Below the pieces are notes generated by a model, which did no database searches, was not told the origin of the DNA, and saw only the letters and a program-made list of their open reading frames with translations. Of a stretch of 64,000 nt of DNA, positions 43,689-52,969 are shown piece after piece. Position 1 is the stretch's first letter; each line of letters begins with the position of its first letter. Source of the stretch: Flavisolibacter nicotianae (GTDB lineage Bacteria > Bacteroidota > Bacteroidia > Chitinophagales > Chitinophagaceae); contig NZ_RBCI01000006.1 in NCBI RefSeq assembly GCF_003628535.1, forward strand, positions 1 to 64,000, read 5' to 3'. Both the position numbers and the translations under genes were made by a program.

Positions 43689-44798
43689 ATGAACATCCTG
43701 AAACGAGCAAATGCAAAAGGCGACAAGATTACCTTCTATTATGACTTTGGCCGTGGCCCTGGTCAGCGTCCATCAACCGGCATTTTCATCTATGCAAAGC
43801 CCAAAGACCAAATCCAAAAGAACCACAACAAGGAAGCATTGGCACTGTTGGAAACAAAAAAGAGCCAGTGCATCATTGAAAAACAAGCCATCGGTTCGGC
43901 TTACATTCCAAAACACAAGTTCAAAGAAAACTTTGTGGACTATTATGAAGAGTATCTGGAGCTAAACAAACGTAAAGGCAACCGCCACTTAAAGAATAGC
44001 TTCACTCAATTCAAAGAGTTTATTAACCGGGACTTTATTGCGCCTGTGGAGATTACCGAAAACTTTTGCAAACGCTTCCGTCAATTCCTGCTGGACAAAT
44101 ACACCGGCGAAACACCCGGCGGCTATTATGCACGTTTCAAATGGGTAGTGAACGCAGCCACCAAGGATGGCTACTTTCATCAGAACCCAACAGAAGATGT
44201 CAAAGCCAAGTTCAAGCCTTCTACTAAGATCAAAGAGAATTTGGAAGTGGGTGAATACTTGGCACTGCTAATAACACCTTGCCTGAACGAAGAAGTCAAA
44301 GCTGCCTTTACTTTCTCTTGCTACACCGGTTTACGTTGGGTAGATGTCAAAAAGCTGGAGTGGAAAGATATTCGGGACGGTGTACTCACAACTCGGATTA
44401 TACAAGCAAAAACCGGCAAACCTGTAACGCTAACCCTTCACCCCATTGCCCAAAGCATTTTGGATAAGCAACGAGCGAAAGGAGATTTAGGGGACAAGCA
44501 AAGCAGGTTTGTGTTTTCGCTGCCGACCGCCAACGGTGCCAACAAAGTGTTGGGGACTTGGATGGAAAAAGCAGGCATCGAGAAACACATTACCTGGTCT
44601 TGCGCTCGTCTTAGCTTTTCTATTCTCTTACAAGACCAAAACGTTGATGACGCAACGGTAGCTTACCTAATGGGCCACGCTACCACAGAGCAAGTAAGAA
44701 AAACTTACAAACGTCATCGTCCTAAAAACCAAGCAGCATCCATTAGCCACTTGCCTTCGCCCGATAAAGTCCCTTACTTCCTAAGCATTGCCAGCTAA
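43689..44798 (+). CDS. int: tyrosine recombinase / integrase
   Basis: A 369-residue integrase. The frame opens at 43506, but MNILKRANAKGDKITFYYDFG from ATG 43689 is a normal arm-binding N-terminus. Residues about 90-190 are the SAM-like core-binding domain (HLKNSFTQFKEFINRDF). The catalytic domain has TGLRWVDVKKLEW (Arg), a Lys in AKTGKPV, SCARLSFSILL (the HxxR box with Ser in place of His), LMGHATTEQV and the nucleophile in KTYKRHRPK. It lies 369 bases beyond tRNA-Leu(GAG), consistent with integration there. Confidence 0.9.
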   Translation: MNILKRANAKGDKITFYYDFGRGPGQRPSTGIFIYAKPKDQIQKNHNKEALALLETKKSQCIIEKQAIGSAYIPKHKFKENFVDYYEEYLELNKRKGNRHLKNSFTQFKEFINRDFIAPVEITENFCKRFRQFLLDKYTGETPGGYYARFKWVVNAATKDGYFHQNPTEDVKAKFKPSTKIKENLEVGEYLALLITPCLNEEVKAAFTFSCYTGLRWVDVKKLEWKDIRDGVLTTRIIQAKTGKPVTLTLHPIAQSILDKQRAKGDLGDKQSRFVFSLPTANGANKVLGTWMEKAGIEKHITWSCARLSFSILLQDQNVDDATVAYLMGHATTEQVRKTYKRHRPKNQAASISHLPSPDKVPYFLSIAS

Positions 44799-44804
44799 AA
44801 CAAG

Positions 44805-44832
44805 AAGGGCTGTCTAAAAAGACAGCCCTTTT
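44805..44832. terminator. bidirectional terminator between integrase and the leftward operon
   Basis: AAGGGCTGTCT and AGACAGCCCTT form an 11-base-pair stem followed by a T-rich tail on + (and A-rich before it). It separates the convergent integrase and excisionase-like genes. Confidence 0.75.
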
Positions 44833-44850
44833 ACTTTTCTGTTTTATCAT

Positions 44851-45090
44851 TTAAACTTTCAGCTTGCTTGCAGATTCCGCAATCGGCGACAATGCGCCAG
44901 AGAGCATTTTGTCTAAATCCTCTTTTTTAAAATAGCCTGCGTTGTTTTTGTAAATGCCAAATTCCTCGCAGTTCTTGGCAAATTGTGTCCGCCCTAAATT
45001 GCAATAAATAAGTGCTTCTTCGGGTTTTAAAAACGGCTTAAAACAAATGGCGATTGCCCGCATAGTGATGAGTTCATCTCGTTTTATCAT
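44851..45090 (-). CDS. small excisionase-like / HTH protein
   Basis: A 79-residue protein. The segment LKPEEALIYCNLGRTQFAKNCEEFGIYKNNAGYFKKEDLDKML has the order helix, turn, recognition helix, then wing-like end of AlpA/excisionase domains. It is the last gene of the long leftward block and adjacent to the integrase, as excisionases often are. Confidence 0.6.
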   Translation of the reverse strand: MIKRDELITMRAIAICFKPFLKPEEALIYCNLGRTQFAKNCEEFGIYKNNAGYFKKEDLDKMLSGALSPIAESASKLKV

Positions 45091-45102
45091 ACGATTGTTT
45101 TT

Positions 45103-46560
45103 TTATGCAGCTTGAGAATAATTATTAAAGATGGAGATTTCACCGCCCTGGTTGAACCGTCCCATTTGCACGGCTTTTCCTTTTTGGGGTACTTCAATTA
45201 CTACATCCACATCATGTTGAAAGGAATTTGCACCCCGAAAGTTTCCGTCTTTGGTGGTTTGAAAAATGAACACAAAAGACTTCGTACGGTTCTGCGCTTT
45301 GAGGCGGTTTAAATCTTCGGGTTTAAGACCAAGACGGTTTACACTATCCAGGAAGACAAAGTCATACTTGGCTAAAGAAGATGGTAAATAAGAGGCTACA
45401 TCAAGGTTAGGATGGGCAACCGCTTTATTATTCAATTTTTGTTGTAGGGTCAAATCCAATCCTTCTTCTTTCGCTACGTAGAGCACCCTTCCGTGATGAC
45501 GAGCCAGGTAGCCGGCGAAGTCAATGCAAAGAAAAGATTTGCCCATTTTGGGCCTGCCGAATACCATAGCTGTGAAGTTGGAAGATGGGTCACCGATCAA
45601 CTTCAACCACTTGCCCTGGAAACCCAGGGTATCAAATTCCATGTTCGCGAAATCCACGCTGTTCATTAGCGAAGGCTTGCCGCCAAAGCCATTCAGATTT
45701 TGGCAGGCGCAACCAAGTATGCCTTCCAACCCATTCAGCGTTGCTTGCTCAATTTCCAATGTCTTCATGGTCTTATCGGTTGTAAAAGCTTTGAGGTTTT
45801 TCTTCAGTTCATGTATTTCCACTATGTACGGGTCGTTGTCACTAATTTTTCCTTTCTCCATTGCTTTGTTGATTTGGTCAAGCAAAGCCTTTGCTTTCTC
45901 TTTCATGCCTGGCTTCTCATTCATGGAAATGTAGCGTTTGATAAATCCGATAGAGGCCATTACCTTTTCGCCGCCACACAACTTCTTCAAGGCTTCGGCA
46001 GTTTCCGGCTTTAGCTCCAAACTGATTTTGCCTTTCATGGAATTATACACTTCAAGTAATCGTTCCTGCACGTACTTAATTTGTTCGGCATAAGGCGACG
46101 TTTTGCGGATGCGTTTTTCTACGATTGCCTTTTGGAGAGAGTTAATAAACCGCAGAATATCTTCTTTGCTTTTTGTCTTGCCGTCAAGGTTTACATACCG
46201 TTTGATGAAGCGAAGTTCCTCCGGCATTCGTTCCACCCACTGCACGGCCTCTTGCTCCGGCTTTTTTGTTTTTTGTTTTGCGGTGGGCTGGTGTGTTTCT
46301 TGATTTTCCGTGTTCGACGGTGGTACTTTTTTGGGTGACTTTCTTGCTGGTACTTTTTTGGTATTGGCAATGTATTCGCCAAGCCTTTCAAAGTAGAGTT
46401 GAATGGTTTTGCGAATGGCAGTGCTGTTGTGGTAGGTATTCCAATCCGTAGCGTTTGCAGTCGCTTTCATTAAGAACTCATGTCCCTTTTGCAAAGGCAT
46501 GGGCAAAGCTGATAAATCAACAGCAGCTATTTGTGTTAGATAGTTTTCAGGGTTAATCAT
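45103..46560 (-). CDS. RecA/RadA-superfamily ATPase with duplicated helical N-terminus
   Basis: A 485-residue protein. Two similar helical repeats lie at about 117-178 (FIKRYVNLDGKTK...SPYAEQIKYVQERL) and 205-259 (FIKRYISMNEKPG...DPYIVEIHELKKNL). The C-terminal ATPase has Walker A GRPKMGKS (335-342), Walker B FVFLD (401-405) and a RadA-like QTTKDGNFRG (434-443). The linker holds an NGLEGILG motif (276-283). Likely a DnaB/RadA-type replication or recombination motor, less likely a packaging motor, since the A32/FtsK signature is missing. It ends ten bases before the giant helicase in gene order. Confidence 0.7.
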   Translation of the reverse strand: MINPENYLTQIAAVDLSALPMPLQKGHEFLMKATANATDWNTYHNSTAIRKTIQLYFERLGEYIANTKKVPARKSPKKVPPSNTENQETHQPTAKQKTKKPEQEAVQWVERMPEELRFIKRYVNLDGKTKSKEDILRFINSLQKAIVEKRIRKTSPYAEQIKYVQERLLEVYNSMKGKISLELKPETAEALKKLCGGEKVMASIGFIKRYISMNEKPGMKEKAKALLDQINKAMEKGKISDNDPYIVEIHELKKNLKAFTTDKTMKTLEIEQATLNGLEGILGCACQNLNGFGGKPSLMNSVDFANMEFDTLGFQGKWLKLIGDPSSNFTAMVFGRPKMGKSFLCIDFAGYLARHHGRVLYVAKEEGLDLTLQQKLNNKAVAHPNLDVASYLPSSLAKYDFVFLDSVNRLGLKPEDLNRLKAQNRTKSFVFIFQTTKDGNFRGANSFQHDVDVVIEVPQKGKAVQMGRFNQGGEISIFNNYSQAA

Positions 46561-46570
46561 TGTTATTGGT

Positions 46571-49500
46571 TTAAGCAGCGAGTAATTCTAATTCAAGGGC
46601 AAGAGCTTCGGCTTCCAGTTCCAACAGCAAAACGTTGTTTACTGGCAGATCTTCCTCTTTATCGGGAAGCAGGATTGGCTTTCGGTTCTTAATTCGTATA
46701 GCGTCAGCCTTTAGGTCTTTGAGCTGATAGGAATGAATGGTTACGGACAGCGAATGATTGTTTTGCAAAACTTCTACTGCCTTATCAATGGTCGTATCGG
46801 GCACAAGGGCTACCATCTTATCAGAAGTCTTTTCAAAATTGCCACCCTGTACCAACTCCAAAAGTTGCCGGTCTAAATAGATGTCACCACCTTTAACTCT
46901 TGAGGCAGACACAATCAAACGGAAAAAAGTTCCTTGTTTAAAAATGGAAAGTCCGTTGTTGGTAACAATGTGTCCGCCGTGTTGAAGTGATTTGATAAGC
47001 GGCAATGCTTTCAGAATGGGCACAACAACCTTGTCTTGCACTTGTTCTGTAGGGTTCCAATTCTCCGGCATCAAAATCCCCTTCTTGGTTTGGCCGTCGT
47101 TGGTTGTATAGCTCACTAACTTTCCTTTGAAATCAGAGAAGGCTTGTAAGAGGTTTCCGGTGATGATGTGCCGTATTCTGCGGTCCACATTGTTCCCGTT
47201 TGTGTATTCTTCCCATTGCGTTAGCAAGACAGGTAATGAATGTTCCGGCACGTCAACGCTGGCTCCAATTATGGCCATGATGTCCTCGGAGTAAGAAGCA
47301 GGAATAGCCAGGTACTTGGAACTGTTGGCGATGGCGAACCGCAGCTTGATAGCCGAAGGTGCATAAGGGTTCTTTTTCTTACCGTCAATCACAAACCCGA
47401 CAAAAATGGCAGGCACCAGCTCATTACCGCCCTGGTAAGTTTCAATTGGATAATTTAATCCCCTGCCCACGTAATAAAAGGAAAACATTTTCATCAGGTA
47501 CTGCCGACGGTTCTCAAAAACCCTATGCGTTTGGGCCTTTTTTAGTTCCCTTGCTGTTTCCAGTTCCTTTCTGCGTTCTGCACAGGCTTGCAGGTACGCA
47601 CCTTCCCCTTGCTTGGCCTGAATTTTCAGCATAGCCTTTTCATCAGGAATGGCGAGGATAAGGCCTTTATATTTAGTCTCAACTTCGGCAAGCTCCGCTT
47701 CCAATGCCTGCCCATTGAAATGGCCGAACTGCTGAATGAGTTCCGCTTGTTGCGTTTTCGGTTCAACGCCTTTCAAGGCATCCATCACCATGTTCTCGAC
47801 TTCTGATTTTGTGAACGGCTTTTTCAACACATTTGCACGAACCGTTTCCAAGTTGCTGTCATCACCAAAGGCACTGTCACTTCCCTTTCCTATTTTAATG
47901 ACTTTGCTGCCCACGGTTTCAGCTTCAAGGTTCATGGCTTCCACTTCCAAGTCATACTCGCCAACTTGCTTTAGATAATCTACATAGTCATTATACCGCT
48001 CCGAAATTTCATTGTAAAAGTCCTGCTGCATTTTGGTAGATAACACGGCGACACGTCCAGAAACCTTGTGTGCAGCATCTTCGGTTGCGCTTTCGTTCAT
48101 GCTGCCGCTATCCGCTTTGCTGTCTTCTAATTTTAATGGGTCATCCAGCAAGGCATTCACGTCCTTGTTTTCTACCAAATATTCTTTCACGACCTTATCG
48201 CCGTACTTGTTCAAAAAGTCCGGCACATCTAAAATCTTGTTGGATTGTTTTTGGTTAGAAGCGGTATTTGCATCTAACGATTTTAATTTCTTTTGGAGCA
48301 TCATCATTAACCGCTTTTCGGCAGGAATGGCCGAAGTCATGTAGTCGTAGATGGGTTTTAGAATTTGGCCGGTACGGTTGATGCGGCCACGCTTCTGCAC
48401 TTCGGTATTAATGTCCAGTTCTGCTTGCAACACAATCATTACCCGTTGCCTTACTTGGTCTTTTGGAACTTTGGCGGTCGGAATGGCATGAGCCGAAGCA
48501 CCCGTTGAGCCGGATTGGTTAATCATCAACACATCCACTTCGTTGTTGTTGAACTGGCGGAAGGCATCGTTGGTGTTGATGCGCCTGCGGGATAGAACAA
48601 GCCCTTTACCAGTCTTTAGATTTAATTGGACTTCGTACTTTCTGCCGGTCACTTCTGCAACAGAATAACCGGCTGCCTTTAGTTTGGTAATGATAACATC
48701 TATGGGTGAGATGGTAATGCCGGTAGAAACATTTTGAATGCGGTTGTAAATGCGGTGGTATTCCGCCTGTGCTTCTTGCGACAAATCAGACAGTGCAAAA
48801 CGCTTGTGAATGGATTGACCGTTTACATCCTTTTCTGTGAAGCGAAGCACACCGTCCAAACCACGCATGAGAACTTCTGTAAAGTCGGCATTGATGGTAT
48901 CACCGTCACTCACCGGCATTCCGTGTTCATTCTCCATTCCCTCAATAAAGCTGCCCATTGTGGAAGCAAAGGCAATCACGGGCTTCTTGCCCTCCTTCAA
49001 CCGTTGGATGGTGCGTTCTGCAACAGCTTCGGCTTTGAGCGAAAAAAGCATTTGGTTAATCACCTGAAATACTTTGGAGAAATAAGGTTGGTTATCTACG
49101 CCTGCTTGCGAGGTTCCTTCCCGCAAATCCACTTCTTTTCCTTCGGCAACGGCAATTTTGTCCAGTTCTTCTACTTCCTTGTTAATAAACTCCCCTTGAA
49201 AGCTGATAATGGAGCGTAAAATCTCCGTGATATTGTCGGCGATAGCCTTGTGTTCTTCAGCCTTTGCATCCAAGTTGATGTAGTTGACTTCAACACCTTC
49301 AAAACTCCGTTCTCGTCGCACCATCTGACCTTCGGCCACAAGCTGCGAAGAAAGAATTTCCTGCAGAGCCACGCCGCCCCTGGTAATGGCATCCACCAAA
49401 TCATCCCGGCTCATGTTGCAGTCCGCAATGGACGTTTTCATGGCGTAGATGGGCATGTTATCAGGACGTTTGGCAAACGTGGCTGATAAGAACACAACGC

Positions 49501-52066
49501 CTTTTGTATTTGCAACAACCTTTTGCAAAAACTCGCCTGTGTTGGATGAACCGGACGAGTTGTGCGCTTCGTCCAAAATGAAAATGTTGTTATCAGCGAT
49601 TGCGCTAAGAAAAGCTGGCTTTTCCGGCTTCTTTTCGGGTGAGTTGAATTGTGAATAGGTGGCTACAACAAAATCGTAGTTGGCGGGAACATGCAGGTCT
49701 TGAAATACCCGGTGTTGCTCTGTTGGTGGCGGTGCAGTGTAAACCACTTCGCCGTCTTCATCCTTGATGTCTGTCTTGGGTTCACGTCCGTTCACGATGA
49801 AAGGACGCAAATGTGATGAACCAATAGCCGATAAGTCACGGTATATGTCTGAAAATAGGTTGGCTTTCTCCGTGAGGAAAACCGGTTTATGGCCTTGCAC
49901 TACTGCATAGCGGATCATGGCAGCCGCCACACGCCCTTTTCCAATCCCAGTTTGGTCACCGATAATCATGCCTTGTCCTCTGGCTTCAATGTTGTAAATC
50001 GCCATTGCAACAGCGTCTATTTGTTCGGCAGAGAGAACTTTGCACAAAGCTGTTTTGGTAGGATATTTTAGCCGGTGGCGAACAAAGTTGTCGATATCGC
50101 CACCTACTTCCCGCTTGATAGTAAGAATGGCTTGCCTCGTTTCGAACGCCATGCTATCCGGTACTTGGGTATTAAGCACGACGCAAGCCTCCGATGCAGG
50201 TTCATAGGGTGCGCCCAATCCTTCGCCACCAAAGAGCTTTTGCAGTTCTAATGCTTCTCGTTCTAACTCGTGTTGTAACATTTGAGCTTCTTTTTCAAGT
50301 TCTGAAACGGATGTCATGGGTGGCAAGGTCAATTCGTCGGCAATGGCCAATTTGTAACCGGCTTTAGTCAATAGGTTTTGGTAGTATGGAAGCGAGTGGT
50401 GAGGAAACTTAATGAGCCGAACTTTTTTCTCATCTATCACAAATTCGCCTGCAATGAGCAGATCCGTATTTCTTGCCAGTTCCAGCGCATCATCTCCAAA
50501 GATTTTGTACTCGTTTTCGCTTCGGATTAAAATGATGGCATCCGGGTAACGGGACTTAATAGAGAGATACTTGTTGTATAAATCTTTTTCGGGTCGGTGT
50601 GGCGTAAACGTCTTTGTTCCTTTTGTTGCATCCATCACCCGCTCGTATAGCTCATTGAATGTTGTTACAACCTTGTCCTTGTAGGGGTTGTAAACAGGGG
50701 CAGCGCCGGATGGCTTTTCTTTTCGTCCGTCAATTAGAATTAAGCGAACGTCAAACGAAGTCCCCTGCCGGGAATAGAGCTTGTGACCGTCAATGTTTAT
50801 CACGTCCATTACATTGTAACGGCTGTACAAGTAATTGAAGAAAATGCGGTTTTTCCCAGCCTGTATTCTGCCTTTCTCGTCCCAGCTTGTATGTCCGCCA
50901 ATGATGATGGCGGCTTTCCCGCTGTCCTTTAGACACTCCAATGCACGAAGCGCCATCACATGCTCCAGGGTTTTGATGGGAAAAGTATCAAATAGCACTT
51001 CCAAGTCCATCTTGCCAAAGGGCGGATTGGTCAGAACAGCATCGAAAACCCTTCTGCATTTAATCCGAGTAGCGTCTTCCTGCATCACATGGAAAAAGCC
51101 CTGTCTGTGAAGGTTGCTGTTTCGCAGAGGGTCAATTTCGTTTACTTCAAAACATTCAGGCTTGCCTGCGATAGTGAGCATTCCGTTACCGGCAGATGGT
51201 TCAAAAGCCTTTTGGTGAAGCGGCATTTGATCAAGCCCGCAAAACACACCGGCTAAATAAGCAATTGGCGCTGGTGTAGAGTATTGTTGGAGTAAGATGG
51301 ATTGGGAAGTGCGGTGCGAAAGATTGACTTGGGAGTTGTAAAGGTTTACAATATTCAGGAAACGGTCCCAAACACTATCACCTTGCCAGGCGAGTTTTCT
51401 CGCTCGTTTTACAATAGCAAGTTCGGTGAGTTCTTTTACTTCTGTTTTATCCTTGATACCGAAAGAAGCAGCCAGCTTCTCAAGGGAAATTTTATTGTGT
51501 TTCGTGTGGGTTAAAAGGCTATCGGTTACAGCAGCCACGAACTTGTCATGTACGTCAGCTAAACCCACAAGCCCTTCCAATCCCAACAAACCTTCATTAG
51601 CAAATGACAGGTGCCCTTCTTTGGTAATGATTAGGTGGTCAAGCAGCTTTATGTCATGAAGTGTTGCCGCTTCCTTCAGCCTTCGGGTCAGTTCTTCATC
51701 TGCACGGCTTGGCTTTAGGTTGCCGGAGGGATGATTGTGTGCAACAATCATGGAGATCGCCGCACATTTTAAAGCAGTGCCCAAAATGATGCGTATATCA
51801 GCGACAGTGGCATTGATGGAGCCCTTGGAATGCTTGTAGTAGCCAATGACGTGATTGGACTGGCTTAGATATAGGACAATGAACTGCTCTTGCAACTCAA
51901 CCTCATTTAAGCCAATAGTAGAACGGATAAAATCCGCAACACCGGATGCCTCTGTCAGTGGCCCTGAAAGAAATTTACCCGAACTCCGGTTGTAAGAAAC
52001 CTGGAGTTCGGGAATTTCCACTTCCGGGACGTTACCTAAAACTATCTCTGGAGTGGTAGGGTACAT
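46571..52066 (-). CDS. 1831-residue RadC-methylase-MutS-I-like-strawberry-notch helicase fusion
   Basis: Domains in order: a RadC/JAB domain (residues about 40-162; HNHPSG with His110 and His112, Asp123); an N6-adenine methyltransferase (EPSAGNGML at 289-297, NPPF at 347-350); and a MutS-domain-I-like segment (YPDAIILIRSENEYKIFGDD near 507-526, FPHHSLPYYQNLLTKAGYKL near 554-573). An SF2 helicase of the strawberry-notch type follows (GDQTGIGKG at 703-711, LDEAH at 832-836, QRVMIVLQAELDINTEVQKR and GRINRTGQ in the second RecA domain), then a long C-terminal region. It may remodel and methylate element DNA. Fusions of methylase with Sno helicase are known in mobile elements, but this four-part chain is unusual. 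Confidence 0.88.
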   Translation of the reverse strand: MYPTTPEIVLGNVPEVEIPELQVSYNRSSGKFLSGPLTEASGVADFIRSTIGLNEVELQEQFIVLYLSQSNHVIGYYKHSKGSINATVADIRIILGTALKCAAISMIVAHNHPSGNLKPSRADEELTRRLKEAATLHDIKLLDHLIITKEGHLSFANEGLLGLEGLVGLADVHDKFVAAVTDSLLTHTKHNKISLEKLAASFGIKDKTEVKELTELAIVKRARKLAWQGDSVWDRFLNIVNLYNSQVNLSHRTSQSILLQQYSTPAPIAYLAGVFCGLDQMPLHQKAFEPSAGNGMLTIAGKPECFEVNEIDPLRNSNLHRQGFFHVMQEDATRIKCRRVFDAVLTNPPFGKMDLEVLFDTFPIKTLEHVMALRALECLKDSGKAAIIIGGHTSWDEKGRIQAGKNRIFFNYLYSRYNVMDVINIDGHKLYSRQGTSFDVRLILIDGRKEKPSGAAPVYNPYKDKVVTTFNELYERVMDATKGTKTFTPHRPEKDLYNKYLSIKSRYPDAIILIRSENEYKIFGDDALELARNTDLLIAGEFVIDEKKVRLIKFPHHSLPYYQNLLTKAGYKLAIADELTLPPMTSVSELEKEAQMLQHELEREALELQKLFGGEGLGAPYEPASEACVVLNTQVPDSMAFETRQAILTIKREVGGDIDNFVRHRLKYPTKTALCKVLSAEQIDAVAMAIYNIEARGQGMIIGDQTGIGKGRVAAAMIRYAVVQGHKPVFLTEKANLFSDIYRDLSAIGSSHLRPFIVNGREPKTDIKDEDGEVVYTAPPPTEQHRVFQDLHVPANYDFVVATYSQFNSPEKKPEKPAFLSAIADNNIFILDEAHNSSGSSNTGEFLQKVVANTKGVVFLSATFAKRPDNMPIYAMKTSIADCNMSRDDLVDAITRGGVALQEILSSQLVAEGQMVRRERSFEGVEVNYINLDAKAEEHKAIADNITEILRSIISFQGEFINKEVEELDKIAVAEGKEVDLREGTSQAGVDNQPYFSKVFQVINQMLFSLKAEAVAERTIQRLKEGKKPVIAFASTMGSFIEGMENEHGMPVSDGDTINADFTEVLMRGLDGVLRFTEKDVNGQSIHKRFALSDLSQEAQAEYHRIYNRIQNVSTGITISPIDVIITKLKAAGYSVAEVTGRKYEVQLNLKTGKGLVLSRRRINTNDAFRQFNNNEVDVLMINQSGSTGASAHAIPTAKVPKDQVRQRVMIVLQAELDINTEVQKRGRINRTGQILKPIYDYMTSAIPAEKRLMMMLQKKLKSLDANTASNQKQSNKILDVPDFLNKYGDKVVKEYLVENKDVNALLDDPLKLEDSKADSGSMNESATEDAAHKVSGRVAVLSTKMQQDFYNEISERYNDYVDYLKQVGEYDLEVEAMNLEAETVGSKVIKIGKGSDSAFGDDSNLETVRANVLKKPFTKSEVENMVMDALKGVEPKTQQAELIQQFGHFNGQALEAELAEVETKYKGLILAIPDEKAMLKIQAKQGEGAYLQACAERRKELETARELKKAQTHRVFENRRQYLMKMFSFYYVGRGLNYPIETYQGGNELVPAIFVGFVIDGKKKNPYAPSAIKLRFAIANSSKYLAIPASYSEDIMAIIGASVDVPEHSLPVLLTQWEEYTNGNNVDRRIRHIITGNLLQAFSDFKGKLVSYTTNDGQTKKGILMPENWNPTEQVQDKVVVPILKALPLIKSLQHGGHIVTNNGLSIFKQGTFFRLIVSASRVKGGDIYLDRQLLELVQGGNFEKTSDKMVALVPDTTIDKAVEVLQNNHSLSVTIHSYQLKDLKADAIRIKNRKPILLPDKEEDLPVNNVLLLELEAEALALELELLAA

Positions 52067-52782
52067 CAGTCAACTGTAATTGGTTGTGATGGGTCTGAAG
52101 TAATTGGACGTGGTACAATGCCGGAGTTAGCATAGTCCTGGGTTACGTCTGCCACATAAGCTGGCGGCTGCGGTAATGGCGATTCAACCGGCAGATTGTG
52201 ATCAAACGGAGCATAATTGAACGTAGCCCGCTCACTCCATGCATAGATAGCCTTTTTCGTTCCAAACGCCCACTCGTGAATGATCTCGTCATTCACCTGG
52301 CGGATGCGTTCAATGGCCCATTCGTGTTGCTCTGGAATGCCGAAGGCAGCGTGCCAGCCCCTGTAAACCATGTTGGGATTGGATTCGTCCAGACGAGAGG
52401 GTTCGTCCTTGGTAAGATCCAACTGGCGCAGGTTCATGGCAACCAACACGTTGGTTAGCTGTCCGACCTGATTTAAAATGGCCACTTGGGTTACCTCCTT
52501 GGCATCACCGCCCAGATAAGCGTCCGTAAGCATCATAGCTTTAATGGTGTCACGGAGTTCGTTGGCAGAACCAACTGCCGGTGCGCTTACTTCCTGGTAG
52601 TTGAGGAAGATGTTTTTGAGCGGTCCTTCGCCGATGTCAATCCGAACAATGTTTTCATGTACGGTGTCAATCGTCTTGACCTGATCTTTGGCAACGAGTA
52701 AAATCTTGCCATTCTTTTCGATTCGAATCACAGCACCGTCATTGGTGATCTGTGTGATGGGCAGAACTACTGCTTGTGTCAT
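52066..52782 (-). CDS. hypothetical protein, probable virion/structural type
   Basis: A 238-residue soluble protein. The N-terminal 75 residues are strands (ITNDGAVIRIEKNGKILLVA, then NIVRIDIGEGPLKNIFLNYQ). A helical middle (SANELRDTIKAMMLTDAYLG) and a proline-rich C-terminus (VESPLPQPPAYV) follow. The N-terminal part resembles small beta domains of Bacteroidetes phage structural proteins; this is an impression without a search. Its stop overlaps the helicase start by one base. Confidence 0.6.
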   Translation of the reverse strand: MTQAVVLPITQITNDGAVIRIEKNGKILLVAKDQVKTIDTVHENIVRIDIGEGPLKNIFLNYQEVSAPAVGSANELRDTIKAMMLTDAYLGGDAKEVTQVAILNQVGQLTNVLVAMNLRQLDLTKDEPSRLDESNPNMVYRGWHAAFGIPEQHEWAIERIRQVNDEIIHEWAFGTKKAIYAWSERATFNYAPFDHNLPVESPLPQPPAYVADVTQDYANSGIVPRPITSDPSQPITVD

Positions 52783-52784
52783 AT

Positions 52785-52955
52785 TTACGGATTTGATTTG
52801 GTGACGTTTTCAGCGATGCTTTCCCCGATGATGGAACCAAGAAAACCGCCCATCATTACGTAGGGAACTGAGTCCTTCTCGGCCTCTTTCGAATACCAAT
52901 AGGCAAGTAGTGAGGTAAGAAGGGTAACGGTAGAAACAATGGTTTTCTCTTTCAT
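52785..52955 (-). CDS. small double-hydrophobic membrane protein
   Basis: 56 residues from ATG 52955; upstream in-frame codons are not protein-like. Two short hydrophobic stretches (TVTLLTSLLAYWY and YVMMGGFLGSIIG) are separated by a charged turn. It could be a holin-like or virion membrane peptide. It lies next to the spanin-like and holin-like genes. Confidence 0.5.
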   Translation of the reverse strand: MKEKTIVSTVTLLTSLLAYWYSKEAEKDSVPYVMMGGFLGSIIGESIAENVTKSNP

Positions 52956-52969
52956 GTTGGTGAAGCATT

